In this document: in pieces, positions 22,727-34,258 of the stretch | Layout of the letters: each line of letters starts with the position of its first letter | Numbering within the stretch: position 1 is the first letter of the stretch | DNA from: Archilochus colubris | Taxonomy: Eukaryota; Chordata; Aves; Apodiformes; Trochilidae | Assembly: GCA_023079485.1 (NCBI GenBank) | Contig: CM041090.1 | Span: 5,578,519-5,642,518 of the forward strand | DNA: 64,000 nt | Direction: 5' to 3' | The notes under the pieces: model-generated | Databases searched by the model: none | Told to the model about the DNA's origin: nothing | The model's input: the letters and a program-made list of their open reading frames with translations, nothing else | Position numbers and translations under genes: made by a program

Positions 22727-25700
22727 TGGAACGGGGATGGGAAGGGAGCCCCTGGTGGTACCACAGGCAGTAGGGCAGGGGTCCTACCAGCCAGGACCAA
22801 GCCCCCCAGCACCCAAGCAGAAGAGATCCAGGGAGGGCAGCCAGGTTGTCACCCAGACCTGTGGCCAGCAGGCACATCTACACCCTGGAGACAGGGCCAA
22901 GAAATCAGCTCACACATCAGGTGCCAAAAGTGTGACCAGGATCTGTCCAGGGATGAGGAAAGAGGTCAGAAACAGAAGGATGCTTTGCCAGGCTTGGATA
23001 GAACTTAGCAAGAGACCAAGAGCTCTCTCTCCACCACAGCTCAGGCAGAGTGACAGAATGTGTGGCTGCTCAGGGTGATGAAGACATCTTCTCCAGGTGC
23101 ATCTTTCAGCAATGCTCACTCCTTAGAATTAGTGAAATTAGTGGCTATTTAATATAGCTAGGTGGCCACAAAAGCCCTAATCTTTAGATACCTCCTGTGA
23201 CCATTAAAGCAGTGTGTTAAAAGCAAATTATCAATTTGAAATCAGGCAGTAAATAGAGAAATCTGAATTGGAATTGGAATGGCTGGTGACTTGCAAGTGA
23301 CAGAAATACAGAAGGTGCTTAATTCTAGCCTGCTGTAATTTCAGCTTCCTTTCTGTTGCCTGAAATGTTGATGAAATATTCCCCTGAACAAAGCCAACAC
23401 TACCCTCTCTTTCTCTCTACCTCCCTACTCAGCTTAAAAAGACTGCAGATGTTTAAATTCCATTTCATTGGTCTTTTACCTGCCACTGTTCTCTACTTTC
23501 CATAGTGCCAGGATTTTCCATAGTGCTGGCATGTCTCAGGCACAGGCACATATAGGCAGTATTTTTCTGTGCCAAAGTTATGGCTGTCTGAAATGGCAGG
23601 AGTCTGGAGCAGGCATTCTTTATGCAAGGAAGAACCTTGCCTGAATTGCATGTAGAATCCCAGCAGCTGTAGACATAGGGTTAGTTACAGGGAAAATGCT
23701 TTTTTTTACTTCTGACACTGCTCCTGTTTTTCTCAGAAGCTGCCAAGACATGACACAAGGTCAACACACTTGCTGAGCTACAAGAACCAGTCTTGAAAAG
23801 GTATTGGTGGAAGAATCCTTGTATCCTATCATGAACATCTGGTACCATTGTGTATGAATCTGGTACCATTGTGTATGATTTCAGATTAATTTGTATTATC
23901 CAAGCTGCCATAAGTATTTAATACCCAGATAAATTCCCCTTTGTCTTTCTTAGAAAAAGAAACAACCCCCCCAAACAAAACCCATCTGATCTTAAGATAC
24001 CTTTGCAGTCACTAATCAGAGTAATTCTGATTCTCTTGCAGAGGAGAATTTGAAAATTTATAGCATTCTATTTCAGACACTATACACACAGCATATTAAT
24101 CACAAGTATGATGATTTGCTCTGAGGACATATAAAACTATATTCAAACAAAGCTCAGAAGATGAGCTCTAGGGACCCTTCTGGTAAAAAACAAGCCTTTA
24201 CTGGAATGAAAAGTGACGTATCCTGCATTTCAGCACTTTAATACACTCCCAGACAACTTCTCAGAAAAAAACATGAAGCAGAATAAAACAGATCGTGAGC
24301 CAAGTGAAATTCTGTTTAAAATTGCCACACCACTTAAAACTAAATGACATTTATTTCTATTTTTGCACTGTACAATAAACAATGTTTCTAAGTCTGTGCC
24401 CTCGGTGACAGTGAGCACAGCTGGGGAAAACAGCCAGGCTAAATGTCAACCCATCTGCAGCTTGCAATGGGCTTTGCCTCCAAATTCAGATTTTTGTATA
24501 GTGTGCTCAGACCCAAAATCTCAGCAGTGAGTGTTTGGGAAATTTTTACCTCTCTATTAATTTCATTTTATCAGTTCCCCAAAGTCAAGCCGATTCAGAC
24601 ACAAAAACATGCAACTTAAAGCTGAGATTTTCACTCTGAATAAATATATACATACAGACATATATATCACAAGCAGCATTTGACTTCCTAATATCTAATG
24701 AAAATAAACCCCTTTTTTGGTATGGAGGGCAACTCCTGATTTTGTTCCTACTGGCACAGGTACTATCATAGATTTGATACTGATTCATCACAATTTATTG
24801 AGCTGGATATTTCATGCTAACACTGACAAGCTCCCAATACAAACCAAAGAAAAAAGTCAGATGTTAGGCATTGCATTCTGAAGTCATTAATGACTTCACA
24901 CTACTCTGAAGTTTAGTACATTTGGATACTGGGGAAAGATGCTAATGAAAAATTCTTTTAGAAGTGGACTGCTATTTTATTCCCAAGGCCTTAGGGTTCT
25001 TAGGATTGTAATTTACCCAACACAAACAGAGTCCTTACACTAAAGGCTAAGCCTCACCCTGAGGCTTTTTCTTTGTTTATGTCCTCCAGGACAAAATAAC
25101 TCTACTGTAATGCCATCTTATGAATGCTGCACAATGTCACTGCCCTACAGTGTGTAAAAATAACATGAAAAAATGAGATTATTAACATATTGATGCTAAA
25201 TAGAGAGCACTTCTGCTAAGCATTCACTGAATGTCAAACACACCACTGTAAAGCCAGTACAAGAAAAACTTGCACATCTCCACCTCTCCTTACAGCTTCA
25301 GAGATTTAAAAAGATTATACAAAGATCTCTTGCCAGGTGCTAAAGGATAGCCAAGTAAAGAGATCTCTGCTTTGCAAGATGCATCATTTCACAGTTTAAC
25401 GTTTTGAATTCTTAGTATCAGAAATCACTCCAAGGCACTCAGCTCACAGGTACACAGAGCTGCTGAGCACTCAGAGTGCTCCCACTGGAGTCAATGGGAG
25501 ATGGATCTGCTCAGGAAACCAACAATTTGTGTCTCCAATTCTGCACCTGAAGTTACAAGCTGACTCAGTAAGATAGGCTCACTTTCTATTTCATATTCTG
25601 CAGTAAAAACATTATTTCTGGTTTCTAAATGTCTGTCTTTCATATGGAATAGGCTACATTGCATATTGCATGCAGGTGTAAACTTTCTTGGCAAGAGTTT

Positions 25701-25977
25701 ATAAGCCTTTTTACAGAAGAACCTGTGTAAAAGTCTCAAGTTTTGTTAAAATTTCATATCTTGTCTTGTCAGCTGCCCATTTATGTTTTGAATGCCTCAT
25801 TCTGTTATTTCCTCTATCATCTTTTGATTTCTTATTAGAATGAGATACTAAAAGGCCAAAACCATACAGTTTCACACCTCTCCTCCTGCCACCTACCTTA
25901 GAGTTAATATTGCTTATTCTTAGGTTTCTTTTTTGCTAATTTTAATTATTTAGAAGACATTTAATGCAAAGGACAGT
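22727..25977. other. Non-coding sequence; GC-richer start
   Basis: From 22727 to about 23090 the sequence is relatively GC-rich and carries a 113-codon open frame (22737-23078) with no recognisable domain, rich in P, R and S; I do not call it a gene. The remainder is AT-rich with a 21-bp tandem duplication at 23837-23878. Confidence 0.4.
23837..23878. repeat. 21-bp perfect tandem duplication
   Basis: ATCTGGTACCATTGTGTATG plus A is repeated exactly twice, 23837-23857 and 23858-23878. Confidence 0.95.
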
Positions 25978-25978
25978 G

Positions 25979-26256
25979 TGGGGAAGGGAAAGGGAAAAGG
26001 AAAAGGAAACAGGGAAGAAAAAGGCAAAGGCAAAGGCAAAGGCAAAGGCAAAGGCAAAGGCAAAGGCAAAGGCAAAGGCAAAGGCAAAGGCAAAGGCAAA
26101 GGAGGATGGGTAAGGGTAAGGGTAAGGGTAAGGGTAAGGGTAAGGGTAAGGGTAAGGGTAAGGGTAAGGGTAAGGGGAGGGTAAGGGGAGGAGAAAGGGG
26201 AAGGAGTAGGGAAAGGAGAAGAAGAAGGGAAAGGGGGAAGCGAAGGGGAAGAGGGA
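25979..26256 (+). repeat. Compound purine-rich satellite: (GGCAAA)13 + (GGGTAA)11
   Basis: The plus strand is almost free of T and C for 280 bp. After an irregular G/A lead-in, the hexamer GGCAAA repeats 13 times without error (26023-26100). A short GGAGGAT spacer follows, then GGGTAA 11 times (26108-26173), then irregular GGGGAAGG-type sequence to about 26256. The second array has runs of three G every six bases, ideal spacing for a G-quadruplex. It is not the vertebrate telomere hexamer: that is GGGTTA, here it is GGGTAA. The open frames over it encode GKGKGK or RVRVRV and are artefacts. Confidence 0.95.
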
Positions 26257-27344
26257 ACTCTGCAGAACAGCAGAACAGAGTCTGCTGGAATGAACTAACT
26301 CTGAAATTTACCTGCCACACTGTACAGAGCAGAATGAGCTCCACTGCATTTTACTCTATGTAAATCATTCTTATAACTTCTTTCAGTTAATAAAATATAC
26401 TGACAGAAAATGCTGAGACTGCAGCACAGGCTTGGGATGCTATTGGTATGCTCTGTGAAGGAGATAGATTCAGATAGATTCTTTTTTGCTTTCCTTATCT
26501 GAATGAGAGTTAGATGTTTCTTTCTATAAACAAAACAAAACAAACCACAGGACTAAAGAGGAAGATGTATACAACTTTTCAGCTCTTGTCCACCTCTCAA
26601 ATGTCTGCTTTTCTGAAGCTATTCCTGTGGTCTCCAGGAGGTGATCTGCTACTTAGCATTAGCCAGGGCTGTTGGAGAAACCTCCAAACCCCATTTCCTG
26701 CTCTGCCATCACCTCTTTAATGCCTGTGGGTGGATCACTTGGGGCATGACTGCAACAAATCAGCTCCAGCAGGGAGATTCTAAGCACCCATTCCCACGGC
26801 ACTGTTTAGTGAGGAGCAGAGACTCATGAGATCTGAAAGCACTCTGGCCACATTTGACATTTCTGTGCCAGACTTTGTAAGCTCACTCTGATATCATTAC
26901 AACTTATTTGTTCAGAGGCTGTGCTGAAACTCTGCTGCTTCTCATTCTGAAGCAGCCATGGGCATTGCCATCCCAAAGAGCCACGTTTCACACCCCACTG
27001 CACCCTGCACACATGCCAGCAACCTGCCTGGACCTTCAAATCCTACCTGTAAAGCAAGGACAATGGCTTGACCTATAAAACATATAGATACAGTAAATAA
27101 TACATGTTGACAATGCTGTAAAGCTTCCCTAGAGCTCAGTGCAGTGATGAGGGTCAGATGAATAATGCAGATGTTTGAGCACTCAGGCAAAACTGCACAA
27201 TCCTTAAATTTGTTTCCTCAGAGTCAGTGGATCCCTCTGAAAGCATCGCTGATTTTCCCTTGTTCTAGGGTGAGGTGAGGGCAGCACTGGTGTCAGATCC
27301 CTGAGGCCTTAACATCCCTGAACAGCCCCATGGCAGCTGGGGGG
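26257..27344. other. Unique non-coding sequence
   Basis: Moderately AT-rich sequence between the purine satellite and the CR1. No gene or repeat recognised; the open frames are below 90 codons and show no domain. Confidence 0.45.
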
Positions 27345-27990
27345 CATCAGGAGGGGGTGGTCAGGAGGTCAGGAGAGGTTCTCCTGCCCCTCTGCTCTGC
27401 CCTGGGGAGGCCACATCTGGAATCTTGTGTCCAGCTGTGGGCCCCTCAGTTCCAGTAGGACAGGGAACTGCTGGAGAGAGCCCAGCACAGAGGCACCAAG
27501 GTGATGGAGGAGTGGAACAGCTCCTGGGGAGGAAAGGCTGAGGGAGCTGGGAGCTTGGAGAAGAGGAGACTGAGGGGTGAGCTCAGCAATGGGGATAAAT
27601 ATGGAAAGGAGAGAGCCAGGAGGATGGAGCCAAACTTTTGGTTTAGTAATTACCTTATGGTGTTGGCCAAAGGTTGGACTGGATGATCTTGGAGATCTCT
27701 CCCAACCTAAAACATTCAGTGCTTCTCAGGGATGCCCAGTGACAGGACAAGGGGCAATGGGTATAAACTGGAGCATAGGAGGTTCCATATCAATCTTAGG
27801 AAGAATTTTTTCAGTGTGAGGGAGCCCTGGCCCAGGCTGCCCAGGGAGGTGGTGGAGTCTCCTTCTCTGGAGACATTCAGACCCCACCTGGATGTGTTCT
27901 GTGGGACTGCTGGAGGTGACCCTGCTCGGGCAGCTTTCCAGGTCCCTTCCAACCCCTCACTTTCTGTGATTCTTTCTGTGATTCTAATAC
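27345..27990 (+). mobile_element. CR1 LINE fragment with nested insertion
   Basis: Sense-orientation 3' part of CR1. The sequence carries the ORF2 blocks CTCTGCTCTGCCCTGGGGAG, TCCAGCTGTGGGCCCCTCAG, GCTTGGAGAAGAGGAGACTG, TGACAGGACAAGGGGCAATG and CCCAGGGAGGTGGTGGAGTC, then GGTCCCTTCCAACCCCTCAC and two TCTGTGATTCT octamer-like units. These encode the region with DRTRGNGYK and [10 protein letters not shown] motifs of the ORF2 C-terminus, with frame breaks. About 77 bp near 27635-27712 interrupts it and carries a second CR1 3' end. Confidence 0.93.
27635..27725 (+). mobile_element. CR1 3'-end fragment nested in another CR1
   Basis: GTTGGCCAAAGGTTGGACTG, then GATGATCTTGGAGATCTCTC and CCAACCTAAAACATTC, is the terminal CR1 3' UTR. 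Here it lies inside the ORF2 C-terminal region of the host copy, between GGAGCCAAACTTTT and GGATGCCCAGTGACAGGACA, which would be nearly adjacent in an uninterrupted CR1. The exact edges are uncertain by about 10 bp. Confidence 0.75.
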
Positions 27991-29895
27991 AAGTGGCACT
28001 GACAGGTAAGGTACTGAAAAATTTTAATTCCCAGATCATTAACTACCATATCACTGAATTAGGAATTAATGCACTTATTCTCAATTTTACAAAAGTAAGA
28101 ATTTTGCTTTTGTCTTGTTAGAAATGTGGAGGATCTGAGAGACTGGCTGTGTGGTGAGAAAGACAGCAATAGCCTCCTGAGTTTGGAGACAAGTAGGGAT
28201 TTCACCAAAAGTAGTAGATGTTGAAATTAAGGATTCTGCAAAACAGAACTTGGCATTAGGCTGCTTGGAGTGCATGGGGTGAGGCTTCTGCAATCTCCAT
28301 TGCAGCAGCATCTTTGTAATGAGACTGCTGAATGCTTAACTGTGCTGACTGCTGTGCTCTACATACTTAGCACTTCTATTGAGTTTTACATCTTGAAGGT
28401 GTTTTTTGGGCATAAATGAGTAGGTAGTATTTTGATAGCAGGGAAGAGGAAGAGAGAAATATTAGAATGATCAGAATTACATCAGCAGCAGTGGATAAAT
28501 CTGCCACATGGTTTTCTGATTTAATCCTGAGGACAGCACAGGAAAAGGTAAAACATAAGACTGATAGGAAAAGTCTGCCAATCTTTCAGGTTAGTGCTGG
28601 GTGATAGGATCTGGAAGAAGGATGAGAAGGAAATAATTCCTGCCATGGTCTTGTATAGTACTTTCTGAAAAAGAACCCAAAGGACTTTTAATACTGAAGT
28701 TAAAAGTGCTGAAAGTTTATTCTTGTTGACTGAAGACCTCTAATTATTCACAGGACACTATGGCATAGAGTTGTGCTGTACACTGCTATCAATTCACGTT
28801 TCCTTCTGTATTTCTCTTTGAAGTGGTAAACATTTCTTAATCGTTTTCTGTTTTCCTCATGCAGCTGCCATTGCTGGTGGTGTGAGATCAGATTGAGACC
28901 ATGTAAGCACTTTGCATAGTTTATCAGGACTACTTAAGATGGTGTCTGCTTTCTTTTTGACTTGCTCTGGACCACATTTCAGATTGAGAATCAGAAGGAC
29001 AAATTCTGCATCCACCTATTTATGGGTGTTTATGTGTCCATCTAGTTGGCATTGTTACAGGAGGGAGCAGATAACAGTGTTAGTAGGGAGGATTTCCTTG
29101 CTAGGTGTTTACCAATAGTGCAGATCTGACTTAATGACTGTTCCTTATTTGTATGCACACAGAAACTTTCCAATAAGCTGAATTTTATGCCAAAAGCAGA
29201 GACTTGCACCTATCCACTTGTGAGCAAGCAAACTGTTCATTGCCAGGTTCTCCAAACTATCAGTCTTAAGACTCAGGTTATTCCTCACTAATTGTGCCAG
29301 TGATTTGAGATGGAGCACACCCTGATGCTGGTACTGCTGTAACAACCTGCTGGAGTACTCTTGCCATCAACTCCTAGGGCTCCCACTGTCACACCTTGCT
29401 TTGGCTGAGCTCTCATCTCATTTGTCACTCAAACCAGAGCACTGCACACAGCTACTGCAAAGCTGACTCTTCCCATGGCGTTGCTCAGTTTCTCCATCTG
29501 GTATTTTATGTCAATTAACAAATTAGAACACGAGTGAGACACAGAAATAATAATTATGTCCTATTTCTCGTCTCTCTGGAAGGGCTCTATTAGTTTGTAA
29601 TGAAAGTATGATGACACTTCCAATGTAATGAGCCTTCCAGGATCTCTACAGTGTAGTCATTTCACTTTGTTTGTTCATTTTGCACATCAAGATACTGCCA
29701 AAATTGAGTGTCTGTCTCATGGCCTCACTCAAGGTGAGGGGAAGGGCTGCCTAGCCTGGGGTCAAATGCTTATACATGGGGGGTTTCATGCTACCTCTGC
29801 TAAAATTAATAGCCACATTTCCAGGATAGGGCCAGGGGCATTGCAATGTAAGCTTGACTCAAAAAAATTTAGTCCTTGCCCTTTCAAGAACATGA
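27991..29895. other. Unique non-coding sequence
   Basis: No gene recognised. TTTTCTGTTTTCCTCATGCAG at about 28845-28865, followed 41 nt later by a GTAAGC, resembles a tiny exon, but the enclosed 40 bases do not give a convincing reading frame. Confidence 0.45.
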
Positions 29896-29955
29896 TGGGC
29901 TTGGCAGTGTTGGTGGTTCATGGCTGGACCTGAGGATCTTAAAGGTCTTTTCTGT
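29896..29955 (+). mobile_element. Short CR1 3'-end fragment
   Basis: GGGCTTGGCAGTGTTGGTGG, TTCATGGCTGGACCTGAGGA and TCTTAAAGGTCTTTTCTG match the avian CR1 3' UTR motif order (GACTTGGCAGTGCTGGGTTA, ATGGTTGGACTCGATGATCT, TAAAGGTCTTTTCCAACC). About 60 bp is recognisable. Confidence 0.75.
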
Positions 29956-30148
29956 TTCTGAAGTTTTCCAGTGTTTCTGCATGGTTATTCACTCTTGTGT
30001 GCAGTTTCTCTTTTGCTATTTCTCCTCTTTGGCTATCTCTGCTTTTCTTCAAACTCCCAGATTGCTTTGGGATGGAAAGGTCCGAATTATGGTGAATTCA
30101 GCAATATTCTACACCTTGTCTTCTCTGCTTTAGCAGTCAGTTTATCTA

Positions 30149-30203
30149 ATCACAGTCACAGAATGTTTAAGCTGGAAGAGACCTCCAAGATCATCCAGTA
30201 CTC
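30149..30203 (-). mobile_element. Short CR1 3'-end fragment
   Basis: ATCACAGTCACAGAATGTTT, then AAGCTGGAAGAGACCTCCAA and GATCATCCAGTACTCC, is the reversed CR1 terminus including the octamer tail. It breaks off after about 55 bp. Confidence 0.85.
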
Positions 30204-33200
30204 CAGGATATGTGCATCTTCTTTGAACAAAGGCAACAATCAAGATGATACTGGAAGGATAATCCAGGAGAATTAAATGTGTACTCATTAAAACTCATTG
30301 TTTCAGTGGAGAACTTCAAACTTGGTTTCCAGCTTTCCCTAAACAACCCACTCTATAATCCCAGCTCCAGACACCAAAAAAAAGTTTTCCCTAGTTCCTT
30401 TAAGAATCTGGGCACAGGGAACTGAAATATGGCCAGGGATTCACCATCAGAAAGATCTCCTTTTAGCTTTTGCCTTCCCAGGCCTTGTCACTGCCTGGTT
30501 TCTCTCTCAGACAGATTTAGTGCAATGGACTTATATCTCTCAGTGAAGAGACTAGACATAAACCTTCCAGTCTGCAGTATGGTGGAATGACTCTGTTGTA
30601 ACCAAGCAGTGAATAAATGTACTAAGGAACCCATCACTTTTTGTGGGTTCCTGTAGTATACACTAAAAATATACAGTTCCCCAGTTATAAAGTCTATCAA
30701 AGTTTTTCAACACTCCCATATGCTTTACATGCCTCCACAACTGTGAGCAGCTGCCTTTACATATGTTCCTTGATTTTTATGCCCACATTACAATGGCATC
30801 AAAACCCTCCTAGCTCTGCAGGCACGTTTTTAATCCAGCTCCAGCCTTCTGTTGCTGGGACACTAAATGCATTTGATGGAAGAGGAAAGGGAGCTCGGGG
30901 GTAATGTTGAGTATGTGGCACAAAGCCCTTAGTGGAGGCTGGGAGGACTAAATCATGGATGTTTCCTCCTCAGAGTATGGCACAGTGTCCTGCATGAAGC
31001 ATTCAGTCAAACATATTTGATCTGGCAGGCCTGCTTTATAAGAAGACTCATTTATCTTGCATGATAGGGACACAATTTTATATAGTGACTTTGAGCTGAA
31101 GTTCTCAAAGTAATTACATGGATTTGCTATAAATGAGGGCCACTTCTGGCATAGCTGAAGGGTAGACACTCCCAGAAAAGAACCTGCAAATGCTTTCTGG
31201 TGGGGGATGTGGAGATTTAGGGATATCCTCTTTCACCAGAGGGATCTAGGGCTCTTCAGTGGTATTCAGTGTGCTCCTTACCAGAAGAGCCTCTTAGGGC
31301 AGAATCAGTACTTTCCAGGTCTCATTTACACGTTTTTGGTAAACAGGTTTGCTACTGACTAGAGTGGCTCCTTCCAGTACTTGTGTGAAGTTGTCAAATA
31401 GTGATGTAAAATGGCTGTCAAAATAATTGCAACACTTCAGGACTGGGGAAGGATATTGTCATCTGCAGGATGCAGTTAGTGACTGGAACTGAACTTGAAT
31501 GGTTCGGTAAGAAAAAAGGAAAGCCTGCAGAGTTTTGCAGACAGGGTTGGCATAATACAAAAAAGCAGCTATAAATTACTCTGTGTCAATCTTCCTAATG
31601 TTTTTCAGTTTGCTATTCACTGATCCTCCTAAATTGCTAAACTTTGATCTTTTAAGAGCAGAGTGTTAGTGTGCCATACTGTGCCTAAGACAAATACCCA
31701 AGAAGAGGAAGTCTTTATTGAGGAAAGCAATAGGTGTGATTATTTAATGTCATACACAAGTTGGCTACAATTCCAAGCCAGTTTCCATTACTGCTCCACC
31801 TATTTCCAAATCACTGTCATTTTTAGGCTCTAGAGAAAATCTGCTGTTTAATACTTCTCTCCCACTATATAAGTAGAGTGTTTTTCTGTCTCTTTTTGAG
31901 CCCCACGCTGTGCTTCCTTAAAATTTTTATAATCTCTTGCACGGAGGGCCAGGACACAGCAACATTTTTACTCTAGCAACAGAATAGGGTCAGAGCCTAA
32001 CAGTTCTTGTGGTGGGCATATAACCATTTTCCCTTTCAGTCAGACAGCTTTTGGTAAGCTTAATCACATGCAGGAATAGGTGAATCAGGGCAGATAATGT
32101 CTGTCACGGGGCCTTATATGATACAGGGAATTGGAACTGTCAGGGAGTTTATATTCCCCAGTGTCAGAGAGCACACACCCTAACCACAGAATTGGGGTAC
32201 TGTGGGACTTTTGCATCAACAAAAGGCTGGATTGGGAGTGAGGGATATCAGCACTTCTCTCCCTCGGTGTCTTCTTTTGCTTAACCTTGTCTATGGATGG
32301 AACAGTAAGAGGTCAGCTGAGTGTCATGGTGCTGACACCACTAAAATGAAATACATCTTGTCCTGCTGGCACAAAGCACCTGCAGCAATAGGACCTGCTG
32401 TAAGGCAAGGAAATTTCCTGTGGTTGAGTGCTTGCCTTTTCATGCCAGTGGAATGATAGAAAATGGCTGTGTCCCAGCACGGGACTGTTGTGGCTGTCCC
32501 CAGAGGAGTGTATTTTGTGTCTAACAACATAGTTCATCTGCCCTCAGAGAAGCCCTACTTAAGGCTTTAATCATGAAAACACATCCAGATGTCTTTGCAA
32601 ATCTTTGCAGTGTGTTTATCTTAAAAGGGCTTCAGAATAAAATAAATTAAAGGAAGAGAAAACTGGTAGCACAAGAATGCCATTTAAGTTACTTCAGTTG
32701 AATCTCATCTCCTGAGCTAGGCAGGGCAGTAATTAAAGCAGTATTTACAATGCAATAAAGACAAAGCTAATTACTGGCAAATGTGAGCTAGATGATGCTT
32801 TTTCTCCAGAAAGTAGTGAAGGATTAGGCCAGAATAATAAATCCTTTAGTAACCTCATTTGTTAATTATCTTGGTAATCCTCTTGCTTGTAATGATTATT
32901 TAATTTATTGCCACCAAACAGGAAAGCAGTCTGAGGTGAAATGACTGAGGCAATCAAGTGAGCCAGAGTCTGTAGACCCAGCTCTCCAAGCTGCACGATC
33001 CTATTCAGGATCAGCATTCAGAAGGCTACAGGATGTGTGACTTTGTGCACTCTTTTTCCCTTGTGGCCACAATTTGAACCAGATGATATTTGGCAATTTT
33101 CAGAGTGGGTTCCTGGTCTGGGCAGGAGGACTTTCGGGTACTTTTTGCAGACAAGAGGCTTCCAGGTGTGGTTAGGGAGTGCTCACTCACCCCAAAACAC

Positions 33201-34222
33201 TGCATTTGCACCAGGACAAGAAGATTCCCTGTTGTTTTATCTCATTGCTTGGGGAGAAGGGAAGAATGGGTACAAATAGAGATGGAATGAAAATAAATTT
33301 AACAGGTGTGAGAGGTGAATGACTGATTCTTTCCCTGAGCTGTGCAGACATCCTGGGACAATAAAACATATTTTCTAGAGGTGACATGCCCGCAGTGAAT
33401 CACCAGAGCTGAGAGGGATTTTATTCTTTTCTATTTTCTTAGCCCCACAACATTATTACCCTATTGCTCTGTCAGATATTGAAATCATATTAACGATCAG
33501 GAACTGTATTAAACTGTCTCAAGATGAAATAATATGGTAGCACATTTGAAGGTTGAAGACAGCCCTTGGGTGTAATTCACTGAACCATAATCTACCTGCC
33601 TGGTGCCCTGGAGATGGAGCAGGGAAGCTAATTACTGTTCAGATGTATGCTCCCCCACCCCAAACATGCAAGCAAACAATATGCTGTACATCTCAAGGTG
33701 CTGCTGAAGCCAGGCAGCTGGAATAGGGTTCTCATCCAAGCACAAATTAACTCAACAGACAGTTTTCCAGTTTTCCTCATTGCACCACCCCAGTCTGTCT
33801 TAGCACAGCCACAGGGGGAAATGTGCTGCTCCTATCACATGCAAAGGGATGCAAGGGGGGGTTGGGGAAATGTTGTCTGATGATCAGAGAAAGAATTAGA
33901 GAGGCAGCCCATGGGCACAGCACAACAGTCAGATACCACCTGTACTTTAGGAGCTGCTTGAGAGGTCACTGAAACCCTATAGAAGGAAATATTTTCCTGG
34001 AGGTAACAAGACTCATAGCCAATTCTGGCTATTTGTGTTCCATAAAGAGGTTTCTGTTGCCCCTGATTTTATATTAATGAAGCAAATATAATTACTCTTA
34101 TTACTGTTTATACTTACTCCACTCTGTAACACAGAGGAGCTGTTAATCCAGAGTCCAAAGAAAATATCACTCAGTAAGGCCACCACGGAGGGTTTGTACC
34201 ATGATAGGTGTCATAAATCATG
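30204..34222. other. Unique non-coding sequence
   Basis: No gene recognised. Around 32640-32930 there is a cluster of homeodomain-type words (TAATTA at about 32730 and 32768, TTAATTAT at 32862, TAATGATTA at 32890) in otherwise non-repetitive AT-rich sequence. Confidence 0.4.
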
Positions 34223-34258
34223 TAGAAAGGTGATGCCCAATAGAAAGGTGATGCCCAA
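34223..34258. repeat. 18-bp perfect tandem duplication
   Basis: TAGAAAGGTGATGCCCAA occurs twice in direct succession. Confidence 0.95.

Noticed and set aside
22737..23078. 113-codon frame next to the LTR as a retroviral or host gene
   Set aside because: It lies outside the LTR target-site duplication, so is not viral, and has no recognised domain.
26108..26177. Interstitial telomere repeat
   Set aside because: The unit is GGGTAA, not GGGTTA. All 11 copies carry the same difference, so it is not a simple remnant of fused telomeres.
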